From contig JAMPIV010012441.1 in assembly GCA_024509875.1 (NCBI GenBank), forward strand, positions 248,001 to 312,000: a stretch of DNA of 64,000 nucleotides, read 5' to 3'. Under the pieces are notes generated by a model that worked only from the letters and a program-made list of their open reading frames with translations, was not told the origin of the DNA and did no database searches. The DNA is from Oreohelix idahoensis (taxonomy: Eukaryota; Mollusca; Gastropoda; Stylommatophora; Oreohelicidae). Positions within the stretch are counted from its first letter, which is position 1, and each line of letters opens with the position of its first letter. Shown piece after piece: positions 53,930 to 64,000 of this stretch. The translations under genes were made by a program, and so were the position numbers.

Positions 53930-55630
53930 GGGATAAATGTGAGATAGTTGGCTACTCTGACATAACTCTGTCAAAGGTAATGCCTCCATCACACGCAAAC
54001 ACTACCCACAATCCCTAGCTCTAACACACCCAAATTTTTGTTTATAATGGCCTCATGCTGCGTGCATATGTACATGTACAAATTGTTTGCTACTAAATAA
54101 CTACAGTCCAGTCCAGATAAGCAGAAGTCACAGGGACCATGTAAAATACTTCTGCCTATCCAAAACTCTGCTTATGAGGAGTTTGCTCAGAGCTGAACTT
54201 TTACGGTCAGTGTAAGAAATAAGTAAAAAGTAATTATTTTATCCCTTTATTTACAACAGTTCTATCATATGATTAGCAAGTTTACGCCTTTTCCAGTTTT
54301 CAAAAGCAAATTAAAAGCATAAACCATAGGTGCAAATACCACAACGTTTAAAACTACCTAGCCTATAGTCAAACACAGTGCACATGTGTTTAATCCACAG
54401 CAGCATCAGCTAACGTACATCAAAATATTAGCATCGAATCTTAGAAACAGTAACCACAGAAGACAAACAAAATCTTAACATTGAATCTTAGAAACAGTAA
54501 CCACGGAAGACAAACAAAATCTTAGAAACAGTAACCACAGAAGACAAACAAAATCTTAGAAACAGTAACCACAGAAGACAATTAATAAAACAAAATAGCA
54601 GTTGGCAGCATAAGCATGACATAGCCAACAATTTTTATATAATGAATATGTATAACATCATGCTGGCCTCATGAAGATTTTTAAAAAAATCAGAACTATC
54701 AATGAAATCAATAAAGTAAAGCATTATATAACGTAATAACATTCACAGGCAATTGGAGATATGAACTTAAAGGGATAAACACACGGAAAGGCACTGGGAG
54801 GCTTGATAGGTATTTTTGCTGGCATCTGTATAGAGAGTTGATGGGTAATGATGATTGAATTCATAGACACACACACAAAATGAAATAAAGTAGTTAATTT
54901 TCACTTCCACGTAAATTAAAAAAAAAAAACTTCTTGTGATCTAGCTTTGAATCTTTCTATTGTTCATATGTCTGTCCAAAAATATTCTTTATGACTTTCA
55001 CTCATAAAGTAAAGGTTTTCTATGACCGCCTCACAAAGTTCCACAACAGTGTTCTAACAATAAAACAAGAGTTTACGTACACACGATAGTGTCTGGCTTG
55101 GCACTTTGTGTACTCTCCAAACTTACTACATGAACATTAATAGCAAGAGTCAAAATGAATGTACAAGTTATTTGCCCACATCACAGGTTTTTTTTATGTC
55201 CCTTTGTTCAGAATGGCTCACTACGAATCGTTCTGGCCATCTTTATTTTCATTGTTGATTCTGGCATCCTGTTTCCGTTCACAACCATGTGTAAACTGGT
55301 AGAACTGAAGTCTCCAGCTCGATCATCATTTATGGATCGCCTATTTGTTAAAAAAAAAAAAAAAAAGAAACTATGAGCAGTCACAGATATTTCTAATTGT
55401 AACTTGATCTTCTGAAGAGGCACGAAGACAAAACTTCCACTTATGCATGTCCTAATTTGAGTTGAGACTGAACAATTACTTTGGCTTATCCATAAATTCA
55501 ACTTATCAGAGTTCAACTTAACCAGAGTTTTTTTAACAAAGCCAAAGAAGACTTTTGGCAAGGACTTGCAAAATTGCTTCAGCTTAACCAAAATTCGACT
55601 TAAGCGAGTTCCGCTTAAGTGGACTGCACT
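53930..55630. other. No gene; one short tandem repeat
   Basis: BRIP1 intron sequence. 54434-54590 has about four copies of a 36-bp unit (CTTAGAAACAGTAACCACAG + AAGACAAACAAAAT). A poly-A run is at 55352-55370. Confidence 0.6.
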
Positions 55631-56130
55631 GTCTTCTTCTTTGATCTTTAGCCGCCAACTGTCACTAGTATATTTGTACTAAAACTTCACTAGACCATGA
55701 CTTTCCCGCTGTACCGTTACTAAGATTTTCTTGTTAAAAATGTTAGGACTAATAAAAAGCTAAAAAACAAAAACACTTACATATGAGTTTGACATTTTAA
55801 TAACTCTACAATAATTTGACAGCCTCTGTGATGCCATAGTCAGGTATCTGGAATTAGAGGCACTACATATCTTAATTATAACCCATTAGAGCAGTGTTTC
55901 TTAACCAGGGGTGCATGCACCCCCTAGGAGTGCAAACGTGAATTCAATACTGAACTTAAGTCATATTTTGTAAAGAACACTTTCTCAAAACATAATTGTA
56001 TCCTGTTTTTTGCCTTCCTGGCATATTTTGTGAGTTAGAAGATAATGAGGTGCAAGGCTTGAAACGACAGTCACTGGCCATCACACCTGGTGGCGTCTTG
56101 TAGGGCAGCAACAAACTGCTTTTGCTTTTT
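55631..56130 (-). repeat. 3' end of the RTE-like LINE split by repeat R4
   Basis: 55631-55660 (reverse complement GGCGGCTAAAGATCAAAGAA) and 56066-56130 (reverse complement GCCCTACAAGACGCCACCAG) are adjacent in the 22-25 kb LINE (25003-25080). The R4 copy 55662-56062 lies between, so R4 entered after the LINE. Confidence 0.75.
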
Positions 56131-56374
56131 AGCACAGGGCTGGGTCTTCTTTATCCCTTTAAGTTAATGTCTCCAATTCCCTGTGAACGTTATTGTTATA
56201 TAATGCTTTACTTTATTGATTTCATTGATAGTTCTGATTTTTAAAAATCTTTATGAGGTCAGCATAATGTTATACATTTTCATCCAATTTTTCCTGCACG
56301 GTAGTTGTTAAAAAAAATTTTTTTTAAATGCTGTTAGTGACAGCACCCCATGTAGTTGCTGTGGATCTCTGAAT

Positions 56375-56920
56375 AGTGAAGAAATAATAGGACCACCACA
56401 CGCTCAGGATTGTCGTACAAGGTGACTAATATGACGCTGGCAACATCATCATTTAAAAGAAATTGCCGCGGGGAGCCGCGCTGGTGCAGTGGTTAACACA
56501 CTGCACTGGCGATTGGGTGATCCAGGTTCAAGCCCGGGCGAGAACATTTGAAGTCAACCAGGGACTGGAATAACCTGAACGGCTCCTGAGCCGACCCAGC
56601 TGTAATAGGTACCCTCCGAAGACGGCGAGTATCTGCCTGAATGGCGAGAAGGACACCTGTCAGCGTACAAGGAAAATAGGATACTCACGTTAAATCAGTC
56701 TCAGATTAGATATACTAACCGGAGGTTTTGCCTCGAGTAATAGCGGGCGTACGTTAAAAAAAAAAAATTGCTACAAACCATCACTGTAAGAGGAGCTGAA
56801 TAATTTGGCGCAGGCTTCCTGCAAGGGGAGACCACCTGCAGTGGTGGCATTATGCACCACAAGAAGCAAAAAGGAACATGATGATGATGATATTTTCTGC
56901 TTGACATGTTATTGTATCTG
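56375..56920 (+). repeat. Repeat R2 split by a SINE
   Basis: R2 halves at 56375-56459 and 56772-56920. The SINE 56467-56764 has a tRNA head (GCTGGTGCAGTGGTTAACAC, A box; AGGTTCAAGCCCGG, B box) and a poly-A end. AAATTGC flanks it at 56460-56466 and 56765-56771. Confidence 0.82.
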
Positions 56921-58800
56921 GCATGTTATGTTATTTTATTATTTAGATATGACCTGTGATGTTCTAGAAACGTGCCACTTGGCATGTCGTTATATTAGCT
57001 ATGACAGTTAATGTGCTAGAAATATGCCATGGATTTTGATAAATACTACCAGTTGATAAAGAGCAGTGTTGATAGGGTCTACCAGTGTTGCTTGGGTGGT
57101 TGTGATCGTGTTCGAAGAGTGTCGATAGGTGTTGTCAAACATGAAGACAAACAAAAGGTCAACTCGACCTGCGCAGTGGTGTATTGATTTGGAGTGAGGA
57201 TACAACAGTACGCGAATGCTGGAAAATGTTCTGAGAGTTGACAATAGGGCAATCTCACTCACTCGTGGCAGGAAGTGTAAGACGAACTACTGTTTACGCT
57301 TTCTTGTATTTAATGGACACACACTTCGACGACACAGGAACAGGAAACAGGTTGGCATAAATCATAATAATGTTGATCAATGAAATACCCTATCACATGG
57401 GCATTCATGTTGCATAACAGTACAAATGGAATGTCAGTAGACAAGCACTCCGTAATACCAATATATATCGTCTGACTTTACTGACAGAGCACATCAGTTC
57501 ATAAACAAGGTTCAAGATGGTTCCTAGACCTAACCTCGTCTAGCGAAGATTCATATAGATAAAGTTCAGCACATATTTCTTTGATAATAATATTGAACCA
57601 CTAGTAGTGGGTTCTCTTCTGTAGCAGTGATCTCTGGACTCATCAGGTGATAGTAAGGGGGCGTCCCTGTTCTCTCCTCGATGATTGGAAAATATAGAAT
57701 TCAAAATGGCTTCTCCTCCCAGTGAGTTGTCGCTCACCCAGGATACACACTATGAAGCACAATCAAAGCGGATCATACATCAAATGTCCTCATTGCTTTG
57801 TAGATTCTACCATAGATACTATTGACTTCATTACATAATATGGTGCTGCTAGGTATGAATGTCATCTTCATCTAGTTAACATTCATCTAAACGTACAACC
57901 GTACGACTGTTCATCGAATACAATGCCTCAGGAAAAGTTCATAAGAAATGCGTCTTTACCTTGGTATCAGAAATACACTAGAATATGATTCTGCCATTCC
58001 TTGGCAGTAAGAATAAACACTGGGGTGAATCATACATGATATGTCTAAAGAGACTACCTCTTTCCCCATTAATATAGAGATCACTTTTTCGGCCCCAGGC
58101 CGCTACAACAACTCAGCACCCCAACAGGGCGGAACCTTCTCACCTCTTCTTAGCGACACATCCGCCGAACAACCTTTGACCCCAAGTTCGACACCGAAGA
58201 TATAGTTCGACTTAGACATACAAAGATATTAAGATATAAGACAGACTCGTCCTACATAGACAAGAAATACACATAGATTCGGGTCATAGATATTCTGAAG
58301 CAAGAACAATCTATTTCTAACTAAACAAAGAATAGATCGCTGTAAACCTCGATCCCTACGCCAAGTTCGATATTCAGGAAAGATACAAGAACAGATAACT
58401 CACAGAATGAATCCACATCGACTAATCTGAGTTCTGTCCCTTAGACTGAAAATCGTGAATTCAAAGATAAATATATTTTTATCAGACAGATAAATAAATT
58501 TTTCATTTGTATGCGTACTTACAGTAATCTGTGTGCCACACAAAAGAATATGTGCGCAACAGACTTGTCGTTATATTGAATCTAATGTGATGAGTATTTT
58601 GTTACTTTAGTAAGTTTCAATATAAATCTGTTGTTATATTAAGTATTTAGCATAATAGTTAAATTTTATTTTTTTTCTTTAATAGCATACCATACATTGA
58701 ATTTAGAGATTGTTTCTTATATCCTTGAAAATTATTTACTTGGACCCTGAAAATCCTTGAAAAATCCTGAAAATTGTTGAATAAATTTGCTGCAAGCCCT
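56921..58800. other. No gene recognised
   Basis: 1.9 kb of BRIP1 intron with no credible coding region. The minus-strand frame at 57540-57737 has no known domain. Confidence 0.5.
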
Positions 58801-58804
58801 GATA

Positions 58805-59005
58805 TTAGTACTTAGTTACTTACATAGTCATTCCTGTTCTATCTTGGGACGTAGAGGATATTCAGAGAGAGTGCCTGTTATTCTATCAACTGTCTTCGTT
58901 TTGGCCTGATTAGTCCTCAGTCCGTCAGGGATTGTCTGATATTGTTCTCCCAGCGAACTCTGGGTCATCCTGGAGGTCTGGACCCCTAGCTCTTGGTTTC
59001 CCGTA
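58805..59005 (-). repeat. LINE family 2, 3' end
   Basis: Reverse complement of the family 2 tail (CCCAGCGAACTCTGGGTCAT; TTACTTACATAGTCATTCCT). It ends 100 bp before BRIP1 exon 3. Confidence 0.7.
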
Positions 59006-59106
59006 TTTTTTGTATCATTAAATTAGTTTGGTCGGAAATTTCATATGCAGGAAATACATGTTTTGGCCTTTCACAACATTAGTTTGGCATGACATTTTGT
59101 CTCTAG

Positions 59107-59241
59107 CTGTATGCACCTGCACACATGGCACGGACACGGTGTCGCCTCCAACAACGGTCACGTCTGGGACAGAAAAAGCAGAAGGGAATGAAGACGTGGA
59201 TTGCTCTGTTAAGAAGTTGACAACCGACGTGTCAGATTTTG
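59107..59241 (+). CDS. BRIP1: BRIP1/FANCJ exon 3
   Basis: Acceptor TTTTGTCTCTAG, donor GTAAGA. The two first bases complete the codon split at 38084, then VCTCTHGTDTVSPPTTVTSG and on to KKLTTDVSDF, ending in phase 1. This is the low-complexity, Cys-containing insert between helicase motifs I and Ia of BRIP1; the vertebrate proteins have CCCACH-like residues at this point, and CTCTH fits. Conservation is weak, as expected, so the support comes from position, exact phase fit on both sides and good splice sites. It is 135 nt. Repeat DNA lies close on both sides. Confidence 0.8.
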
Positions 59242-59384
59242 GTAAGATATGATCAGTTTTCTTAAGTACAAGAGACAGCTTTTGATATTTTAGATAACAG
59301 GAACAGATAGTATGTGAGGAATATAGTGATATTAAACTGTTTCTTGCCGTATGTAGTTCCCCGGAGGGGAAGTCTCTGAAACGA

Positions 59385-60300
59385 TAAAAAAATAATAACG
59401 GCTACTGCATTCTCAAGCATGTCATATAAGGTGACTAAGATGAGATTGCGCGTGGGGCTAGCAACCTTATCACGTAGAACAAATTCCTATGGAAACCACC
59501 ACATGAACATGTGAATGCTTGGTGCAAACTTCCTTGCAAGTAGACTAGCTGAATATAAATATAAAATAACTTTAGGGGGTCAGAGGGGTATGGCATCCGC
59601 CTCGAGTTCTAGAGGTACAGGGTTCGATTCCCAGTTGAGGGAATATAATTTATGTAAAAAAAATTTCAGAACCTAATGATCCTCATGATGTCACACTCCG
59701 CCTTGGTCTCCTAAGTAGCAAGATCAGATGCCTGGACTTCTCGGATAAGGGCGAAAAAAATAAGAGCTCCCGTGTGCAAGTTGCACACGTTAAAAATCCC
59801 ACGGCAGTTGGAAAACGAAAAGAGTAGGCCTATCTGGCCGCTGCCCTGGCAAAATTTACAAAATTAGAAACCTACCCACAACAAAAATATTTATAGAATG
59901 TGTGATTCCTATTTATACACATTTTTGGTGGTCCTGGAAACAGTCTGCAGCAGTGCAGTCTGGCTGAGCGAGTGTGGATCGAAATGGGAAGGCAAACCCG
60001 GTCCTAAAAAATGCCGTGCAGAAGTCGGATGTGTCGACCGAAAGGTGCAGATATCACAGCTTAGGCGTAAACAGACACAACGCAACCACCGTCCTTTTCA
60101 GGACGAACGAGGAAGAATTTATACACATTGGAATTCTCGCCAATGCTATGGAGTTTGTGCACTGTGCCGAGATCCTCCTTGTGTGATCTAAGGGAGGAGA
60201 TTGGAGCACTGATGGAGTAGTCCATGTGCAATGAAGATATTCCTTAAAAACCAAACCAAACAAGACCAGCAGAAGTGGAAGCTCCTTGCTCCAAAATGGA
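59385..60300 (+). repeat. Repeat R2, a tRNA-derived SINE and repeat R3
   Basis: 59385-59550 is R2. 59580-59850 is a SINE with B box GGGTTCGATTCCC and body CCCACGGCAGTTGG. 59935-60300 is R3, the inverse of 34790-35045. In BRIP1 intron 3. Confidence 0.7.
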
Positions 60301-60414
60301 GCAAAAAAGGCGATGATTAAAAACTATCTTGTTTGGTAGATATACAAGAGTAGATAATGTTTGAGAAATGCAGTGGCAGTAAGCTATCTCATGTAGCATA
60401 TGTGTGTAGAGCAG

Positions 60415-61310
60415 TGTTTAGGGTTATTGTTATTGTTAATCAGAATCGACCTCACTGCACTTCGGGCAAACCCATAGGTGCTCAGTCTTCCATCAGCAGA
60501 AGTCAAAGAGTATGAATGCTAATTGTACCTGTAACACGCTGGTTGTACATACGACGGATGCATCCTCTCTCACGTTGATTTCTGCTAGTCCCACGTTTGA
60601 TGCCAAACTCCAACAGTCTCAGCTTTGTTGATTCATCCATTGCAGTGTCATTATCAAGCAGGCAATCATTAGCTGCCCTTAGTATCTCTCCCTTGTCCAG
60701 TATCCCCAATATGGGTGCTCTCGAGGCCAGTCTGTCAGCTCTCTCATTGCCACGTACCGCTGCATGACCTGGACAGTAGATCCACACCAGTTCTTGAAGT
60801 CTTGAGGATTCTATTGATGTTTTCCATTCCTGCCACAGCCATCCTTTCTGAACTTTCCAAAGCATGGCTTGAAAGTCTGACAATATAACTGCCCTGGTTG
60901 ATGCAGTTTCAGACAGCCACCTCAGTGATGCAGTAACTGCCTCTTCCTCCATTCTCATGCTGGAGGTTGTTGTCATGTAGGCTTCCACTCTGTTCAGCGA
61001 CGACCCTGCCCTTTATTCTGACAGAGAAGCCCCATCCTGATTTCTCACCATGCCCTACAGACCCATCAGTGTACACAATAATGTCATCATCCCCAGCATG
61101 ATCACTTACCAGCTAATTAATCTCCAGCTCTGCTTTTCCATTGCCCCAAGATCTGCACTCTCTGCCAAGGCTAATGATGACTTGCTTATAGTTTATCCAG
61201 TTCTTCCCTGACTTACTCCACTCTTCCCCTTTGGATACATTTTCAACCCTGGTCACCTGACCAATCGTAGCCTCTGCCTGTTCCATCCATGACATCCCCC
61301 TCTTGTGACA
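60415..61310 (-). pseudogene. LINE-encoded RNase H and C-terminal tail
   Basis: Minus strand. From 61100 a frame reads VYTDGSVGHGEKSGWGFSV (first catalytic Asp); after a frameshift the 161-codon frame 60988-60503 gives TTSSMRMEEEAVTASLRWLS (Glu), VILSDFQAMLWKVQ (Asp), then VWIYCPGHAAVRGNERADRL (His and Asp), and a tail LRLLEFGIKRGTSRNQRERG and GTISIHTL. The catalytic set fits RNase H of the kind carried by I-type LINEs. The copy at 43300-43845 ends in the same CPECSD-like tail. A TTATTGTTATTG tail closes the element at about 60425. The RT is missing. It is in BRIP1 intron 3. Confidence 0.78.
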
Positions 61311-61324
61311 TCCCCCTCTTGTTT

Positions 61325-62225
61325 AGGGATAGCTTGTGTATAGAGAGATGTGTTTTTTTTCGTACGCCCGCTATAACTCGAGGCGAAATCTCAGGTTAGT
61401 ATAACCTGAGACTGATTTTTACGTGAGTATCCCTTTTTTTCTTGTACAGAGACAGGTGTCCCTCGCCATTCAGGCAAATACTCGCCGATTTCGGAGGGTA
61501 CTCATTAGAGCTGGGTCGGCTCAGGAGTCGCCACTCCCTGGTCGACAAAACTTCTTCAAATGTCCTCGCCAATGCTTGAGTTAATCCAATCCAAATCCCG
61601 GTCGACGAAAAATCTTCAGAATGTCCTCACCTGGGTTTGATCCTGGGTCACCCGGTCGCCAGCGCAGTTTTGGTAACCACTACACCAGCGCGGCTCCGAG
61701 AGATGTGTTTATTGACAGCTTGTGTGTGTAGAGATGGGGTTATGGATAGCTTTTGTGTGTTGAGCTGCATTTAGTGATAGCTTATGTTTGTAGATATGTA
61801 TTTAGTGATAGCTTATGTTTGTAGAGATGTATTTAGTGATAGCTTATGTTTGTAGAGATGTATTTAGTGATAGCTTATGTTTGTAGAGATATATTTAGTG
61901 ATAGCTTATGTTTGTAGAGATGTATTTAGTGATAGCTTATGTTTGTAGAGATGTATTTTGTGATAGCTTTTGTGTGTAGAGATATGTTTAGTGATAGCTT
62001 TTGTATGTAGAGATGTATGTAGTTAGCTTGTGTGTGTAGAGATGTGTTTATGGATAGCTTGTGTGAAGAGATGTGTTTATTGATAGCTTTTGTATGTAGC
62101 GATGTGTTTAGTGATAGCTTTTGTGTGTAGAGATGTAAGTAGTTAGCTTGTGTTTGTACAGATGTGTTTATGGATAGCTTGTGTGAAGAGATGTGTTTAG
62201 TGATAACTTTTATATGCAGTTAGCT
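61325..62225. repeat. Minisatellite, about 31-bp unit, split by a SINE
   Basis: Copies of GTTTAGTGATAGCTTATGTT + TGTAGAGATGT from 61710 to 62225; one or two copies lie left of the SINE (61325-61355). It ends in (TG)n(TA)n at 62226-62260, 15 bp before BRIP1 exon 4. Confidence 0.88.
61343..61710 (-). repeat. tRNA-derived SINE with 13-bp target duplication
   Basis: SINE 61356-61697, the minus-strand relative of 56467-56764. GAGAGATGTGTTT flanks it at 61343-61355 and 61698-61710. An internal segment of about 65 bp (CGGTCGAC-AAAA-CTTCTTCAAATGTCCTCGCC type) is doubled at 61541-61630. Confidence 0.87.
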
Positions 62226-62261
<36 letters not shown>

Positions 62262-62275
62262 AAACCTTATTTCAG

Positions 62276-62337
62276 ACTCTCCACTGGGTTATGATGAAGA
62301 TGATTTTAAAATTTTCAGCAGAAATTTCAACGTTTTG
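62276..62337 (+). CDS. BRIP1: BRIP1/FANCJ exon 4
   Basis: Acceptor ACCTTATTTCAG, donor GTGAGT. Two bases complete the split Asp codon, then SPLGYDEDDFKIFSRNFNVL, phase 0 out. Vertebrate BRIP1 has a short acidic DEND-DFQ element in the insert between motifs I and Ia, and DEDDFK here is a plausible counterpart. 62 nt only, so the assignment rests on phase, splice sites and position. A (TA)n tract lies just before the acceptor. Confidence 0.75.
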
Positions 62338-62344
62338 GTGAGTA

Positions 62345-62785
62345 CTACTGTGCTTGGTTTTTGATGTCGGTGATGGTGTAAGATGTCATTTATAATCTGC
62401 CAGTGATGATGTAAGATGTCATTTATAACCTAATGGTGCTGATGTAAGATGTCATTTATAACCTGTCATGGGTGATGTAATATGTCATTTATAACATGTT
62501 GTCGATGATGTAAGCTGTCATTTGTAACCTGTTGGTGATGATGTAAGATGTCATTTATAACTTGTTAATGATGATGTAAGATGTCATTTATAGCCTGTCA
62601 GGGGTGATGTAAGATGACATTTATAACCTGTCAGTGATGATGTATGATGTTGGACGAACGAGCGAACGAACAAACTTTATTTTCAAAGGGTTAAGAATTG
62701 ATCATTTATAACAAGTTGGTGATGATGTTATATGGCATTTGTAACCTGTTGGCGATGTTGTAAGATGTTATCACTGTCGTCTGTT
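62345..62785. repeat. Minisatellite, about 31-bp unit
   Basis: About 11 copies of GATGATGTAAGATGTCATTT + ATAACCTGTCA. 62645-62700 is a foreign piece (CGAACGAGCGAACGAACAAA + CTTTATTTTCAAAGGGTTAA) like the inverse of 38640-38675, a LINE-type 3' end. It fills BRIP1 intron 4. Confidence 0.88.
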
Positions 62786-62787
62786 AG

Positions 62788-62972
62788 TCAAAAACAAAAG
62801 ACCGTAAGAAGCACATCAGCTTAGTCTATGAAAGTGACCAGGAGGTGACCACAACAGCATGTCAGAAATCAGAAGATGCTACGTCAGCTACCCAGAAGAC
62901 TGACCAGGATAAGTCTCTCAAGGCTGCTTGCACTTGTGAAATGAACAGAGCTGAAAAGAAACCCAAAACAAA
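62788..62972 (+). CDS. BRIP1: BRIP1/FANCJ exon 5
   Basis: Acceptor CGTCTGTTAG, donor GTATGTG. Reads SKTKDRKKHISLVYESDQEV, a Ser/Thr/Gln-rich stretch, then KAACTCEMNRAEKKPKTK, phase 2 out. This is the last part of the divergent insert before helicase motif Ia; the basic KPKTK run joins directly to [14 protein letters not shown] of the next exon, as [16 protein letters not shown] does in the human protein. 185 nt. The intron on each side is almost wholly minisatellite. Confidence 0.85.
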
Positions 62973-62984
62973 GTATGTGATTGT

Positions 62985-63440
62985 TAAATGTGATTGTTAA
63001 ATGTGAATGTAATTGTGAAATGTGTATGTGATTGTAAAATATATATATGTGATTGTTAAATATGTATGTGATTGTGAAATATTTATGATTGTGAAATGTA
63101 TATGTGATTGTGAAATATGTGTGATTGTGAAATATGTGTGATTGTGAAATATGTATGTGATTGTGAAATGTTATGTGATTGTGAAATGTTATGTGATTGT
63201 CAAATATTTATGTGATTGTCAAATATTTATGTGATTGTAAACTATGTATGTGATTGTGAAATACTTATCTGATTGTGAAATATATATGTGATTGTGAAAC
63301 ATGATAGTCATTGTTAACTGTGTATGTGATTGTTAACTGTGTCTGTGATTGTGAAATATTTATGTGATTGTGAAATATTTATGTGATTGTGAACTGTATA
63401 TGTTATTGTGAACTGTGTATGTGATTGTGAACTGTGTATG
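62985..63440. repeat. Minisatellite, about 19-bp unit
   Basis: Roughly 23 copies of TATGTGATTGTGAAATATT, variable. It starts about 12 bp after the exon 5 donor, and the donor context GTATGTGATTGTTAAATG is itself like the unit. Confidence 0.9.
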
Positions 63441-63530
63441 AAATTTTGGACCATGTACATTGTTTTTAATGTAGAGATTCAAACAAAATGTACATTGTCC
63501 ACAATTTCATACATGGTTCACAATCAAAAT
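63423..63530. repeat. Inverted repeat in BRIP1 intron 5
   Basis: 63425-63463 (GATTGTGAACTGTGTATGAA to CATGTACAT) is inverted at 63490-63528 (ATGTACATTGTCCACAATTT to CACAATCA), with a spacer of about 26 bp. Confidence 0.8.
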
Positions 63531-63569
63531 TGTAAAAACTGTTTTTAATTTAGAGATTACGGGGTCGGT

Positions 63570-63890
63570 ATATATGTCTGGTATATAATTCTCACATTGA
63601 CAGGAAATAATAATGTTTCTGGTAAATAATTCTTACATTGACAGGAAGTAATACTACATGTCTGGTATATAATTATCACATTGACAGGAAGTAATATATG
63701 TCTGGTATATAATTCTTACATTGACAGGAAGTAACACTATGTGTCTGGTATATAATTCTCACATTGACAGGAAGTAATACTATGTGTCTGGAATATAATT
63801 CTTACATTAACAGGAAGTAATACTATGTTTCTGATATATAATTCTCACATTGACAGGAAGTATTGTATTTGTGAGCTATATGTGATTTAC
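63570..63890. repeat. Minisatellite made of splice-acceptor-like units
   Basis: About seven copies of a 42-45-bp unit, TGTCTGGTATATAATTCTCA + CATTGACAGGAAGTAATACT. The segment ACATTGACAGGA is identical to the true exon 6 acceptor (63889-63900). Confidence 0.9.
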
Positions 63891-63898
63891 ATTGACAG

Positions 63899-63988
63899 GA
63901 TCTCCAAGATCTTTTTCGGCACACGTACTCACAAGCAAGTAGCTCAGATTGTCAGAGAGTTACGGAAGACTGCCTATCATGATGTCAG
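63899..63988 (+). CDS. BRIP1: BRIP1/FANCJ exon 6 (helicase motif Ia)
   Basis: Acceptor TTTACATTGACAG, donor GTCAGT. One base completes a Lys codon, then [20 protein letters not shown] and LRKTAYHDV, phase 2 out. [10 protein letters not shown] is the motif Ia signature of BRIP1/FANCJ ([10 protein letters not shown] in vertebrates), the DNA-contacting segment after the insert. The Fe-S cluster cysteines and helicase motifs II-VI lie beyond the window. This is the strongest single evidence of identity together with exon 2. Confidence 0.95.
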
Positions 63989-64000
63989 GTCAGTTTTCTG

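Noticed and set aside
57540..57737. 65-codon minus-strand frame beginning MSDNSLGGEAIL
   Set aside because: No domain, no splice or codon support, not repeated elsewhere in the window; cannot be distinguished from chance.

Overview
This is an AT-rich animal nuclear window, not prokaryotic. It has GT-AG introns, LINE and Penelope elements, tRNA-derived SINEs, hAT and Mutator-like transposases, long-LTR Ty3 elements and much minisatellite DNA. The repeat mix suggests a lophotrochozoan, possibly a mollusc; that is inference only. The one host gene I recognise is BRIP1/FANCJ, the iron-sulphur DNA helicase of the Fanconi anaemia pathway. It is on the + strand, with six exons at 33856-33939, 37973-38084, 59107-59241, 62276-62337, 62788-62972 and 63899-63988. 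All splice phases agree, and the gene runs off the right end of the window.

1-16300: a nest of Ty3-type LTR retrotransposons. Element A (+) supplies gag, protease and the integrase tail at 7-2447 and RT-RNase H at 12811-14290. About 10.4 kb is inserted between the two halves, and that insert contains element B (-) with long LTRs. The right LTR of B (about 10050-11760) is a base-level interleaving of two different sequences and is very probably an assembly or consensus artefact.

16300-33800: a Mutator-like transposase pseudogene; a LINE sitting in a repeat whose empty site is also in the window; a Penelope-like element with a GIY-YIG domain, split by an almost complete RTE-like LINE (about 21.9-25.08 kb); LINE 3' ends; a complete but internally deleted hAT element with TIRs and an 8-bp target duplication (26670-28920); an I-type LINE ORF1 with zinc knuckles interrupted by a SINE; a second hAT remnant; and two minisatellites.

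33800-64000: the BRIP1 locus, whose introns are filled with mobile DNA and tandem arrays. The roughly 21-kb intron between exons 2 and 3 holds element C (44656-53929), a young Ty3 element with 2.3-kb LTRs that differ at only about a dozen sites I could see. Like A and B it has the order gag-protease-integrase-RT-RNase H, with integrase before RT. That is the Gmr1-like arrangement, and the gag region resembles the gypsy gag from which SCAN domains arose. Minisatellites lie next to exons 2, 4, 5 and 6. The array before exon 6 repeats the 3' splice-site sequence of that exon.

I did not find a convincing new multi-gene system. The best leads are the integrase-first Ty3 family and its defective member with unrelated coding sequence in place of the integrase core, the repeated splice-acceptor array in BRIP1, the hAT deletion derivative, the foldback palindrome at 40647-40910, and the interleaved LTR.
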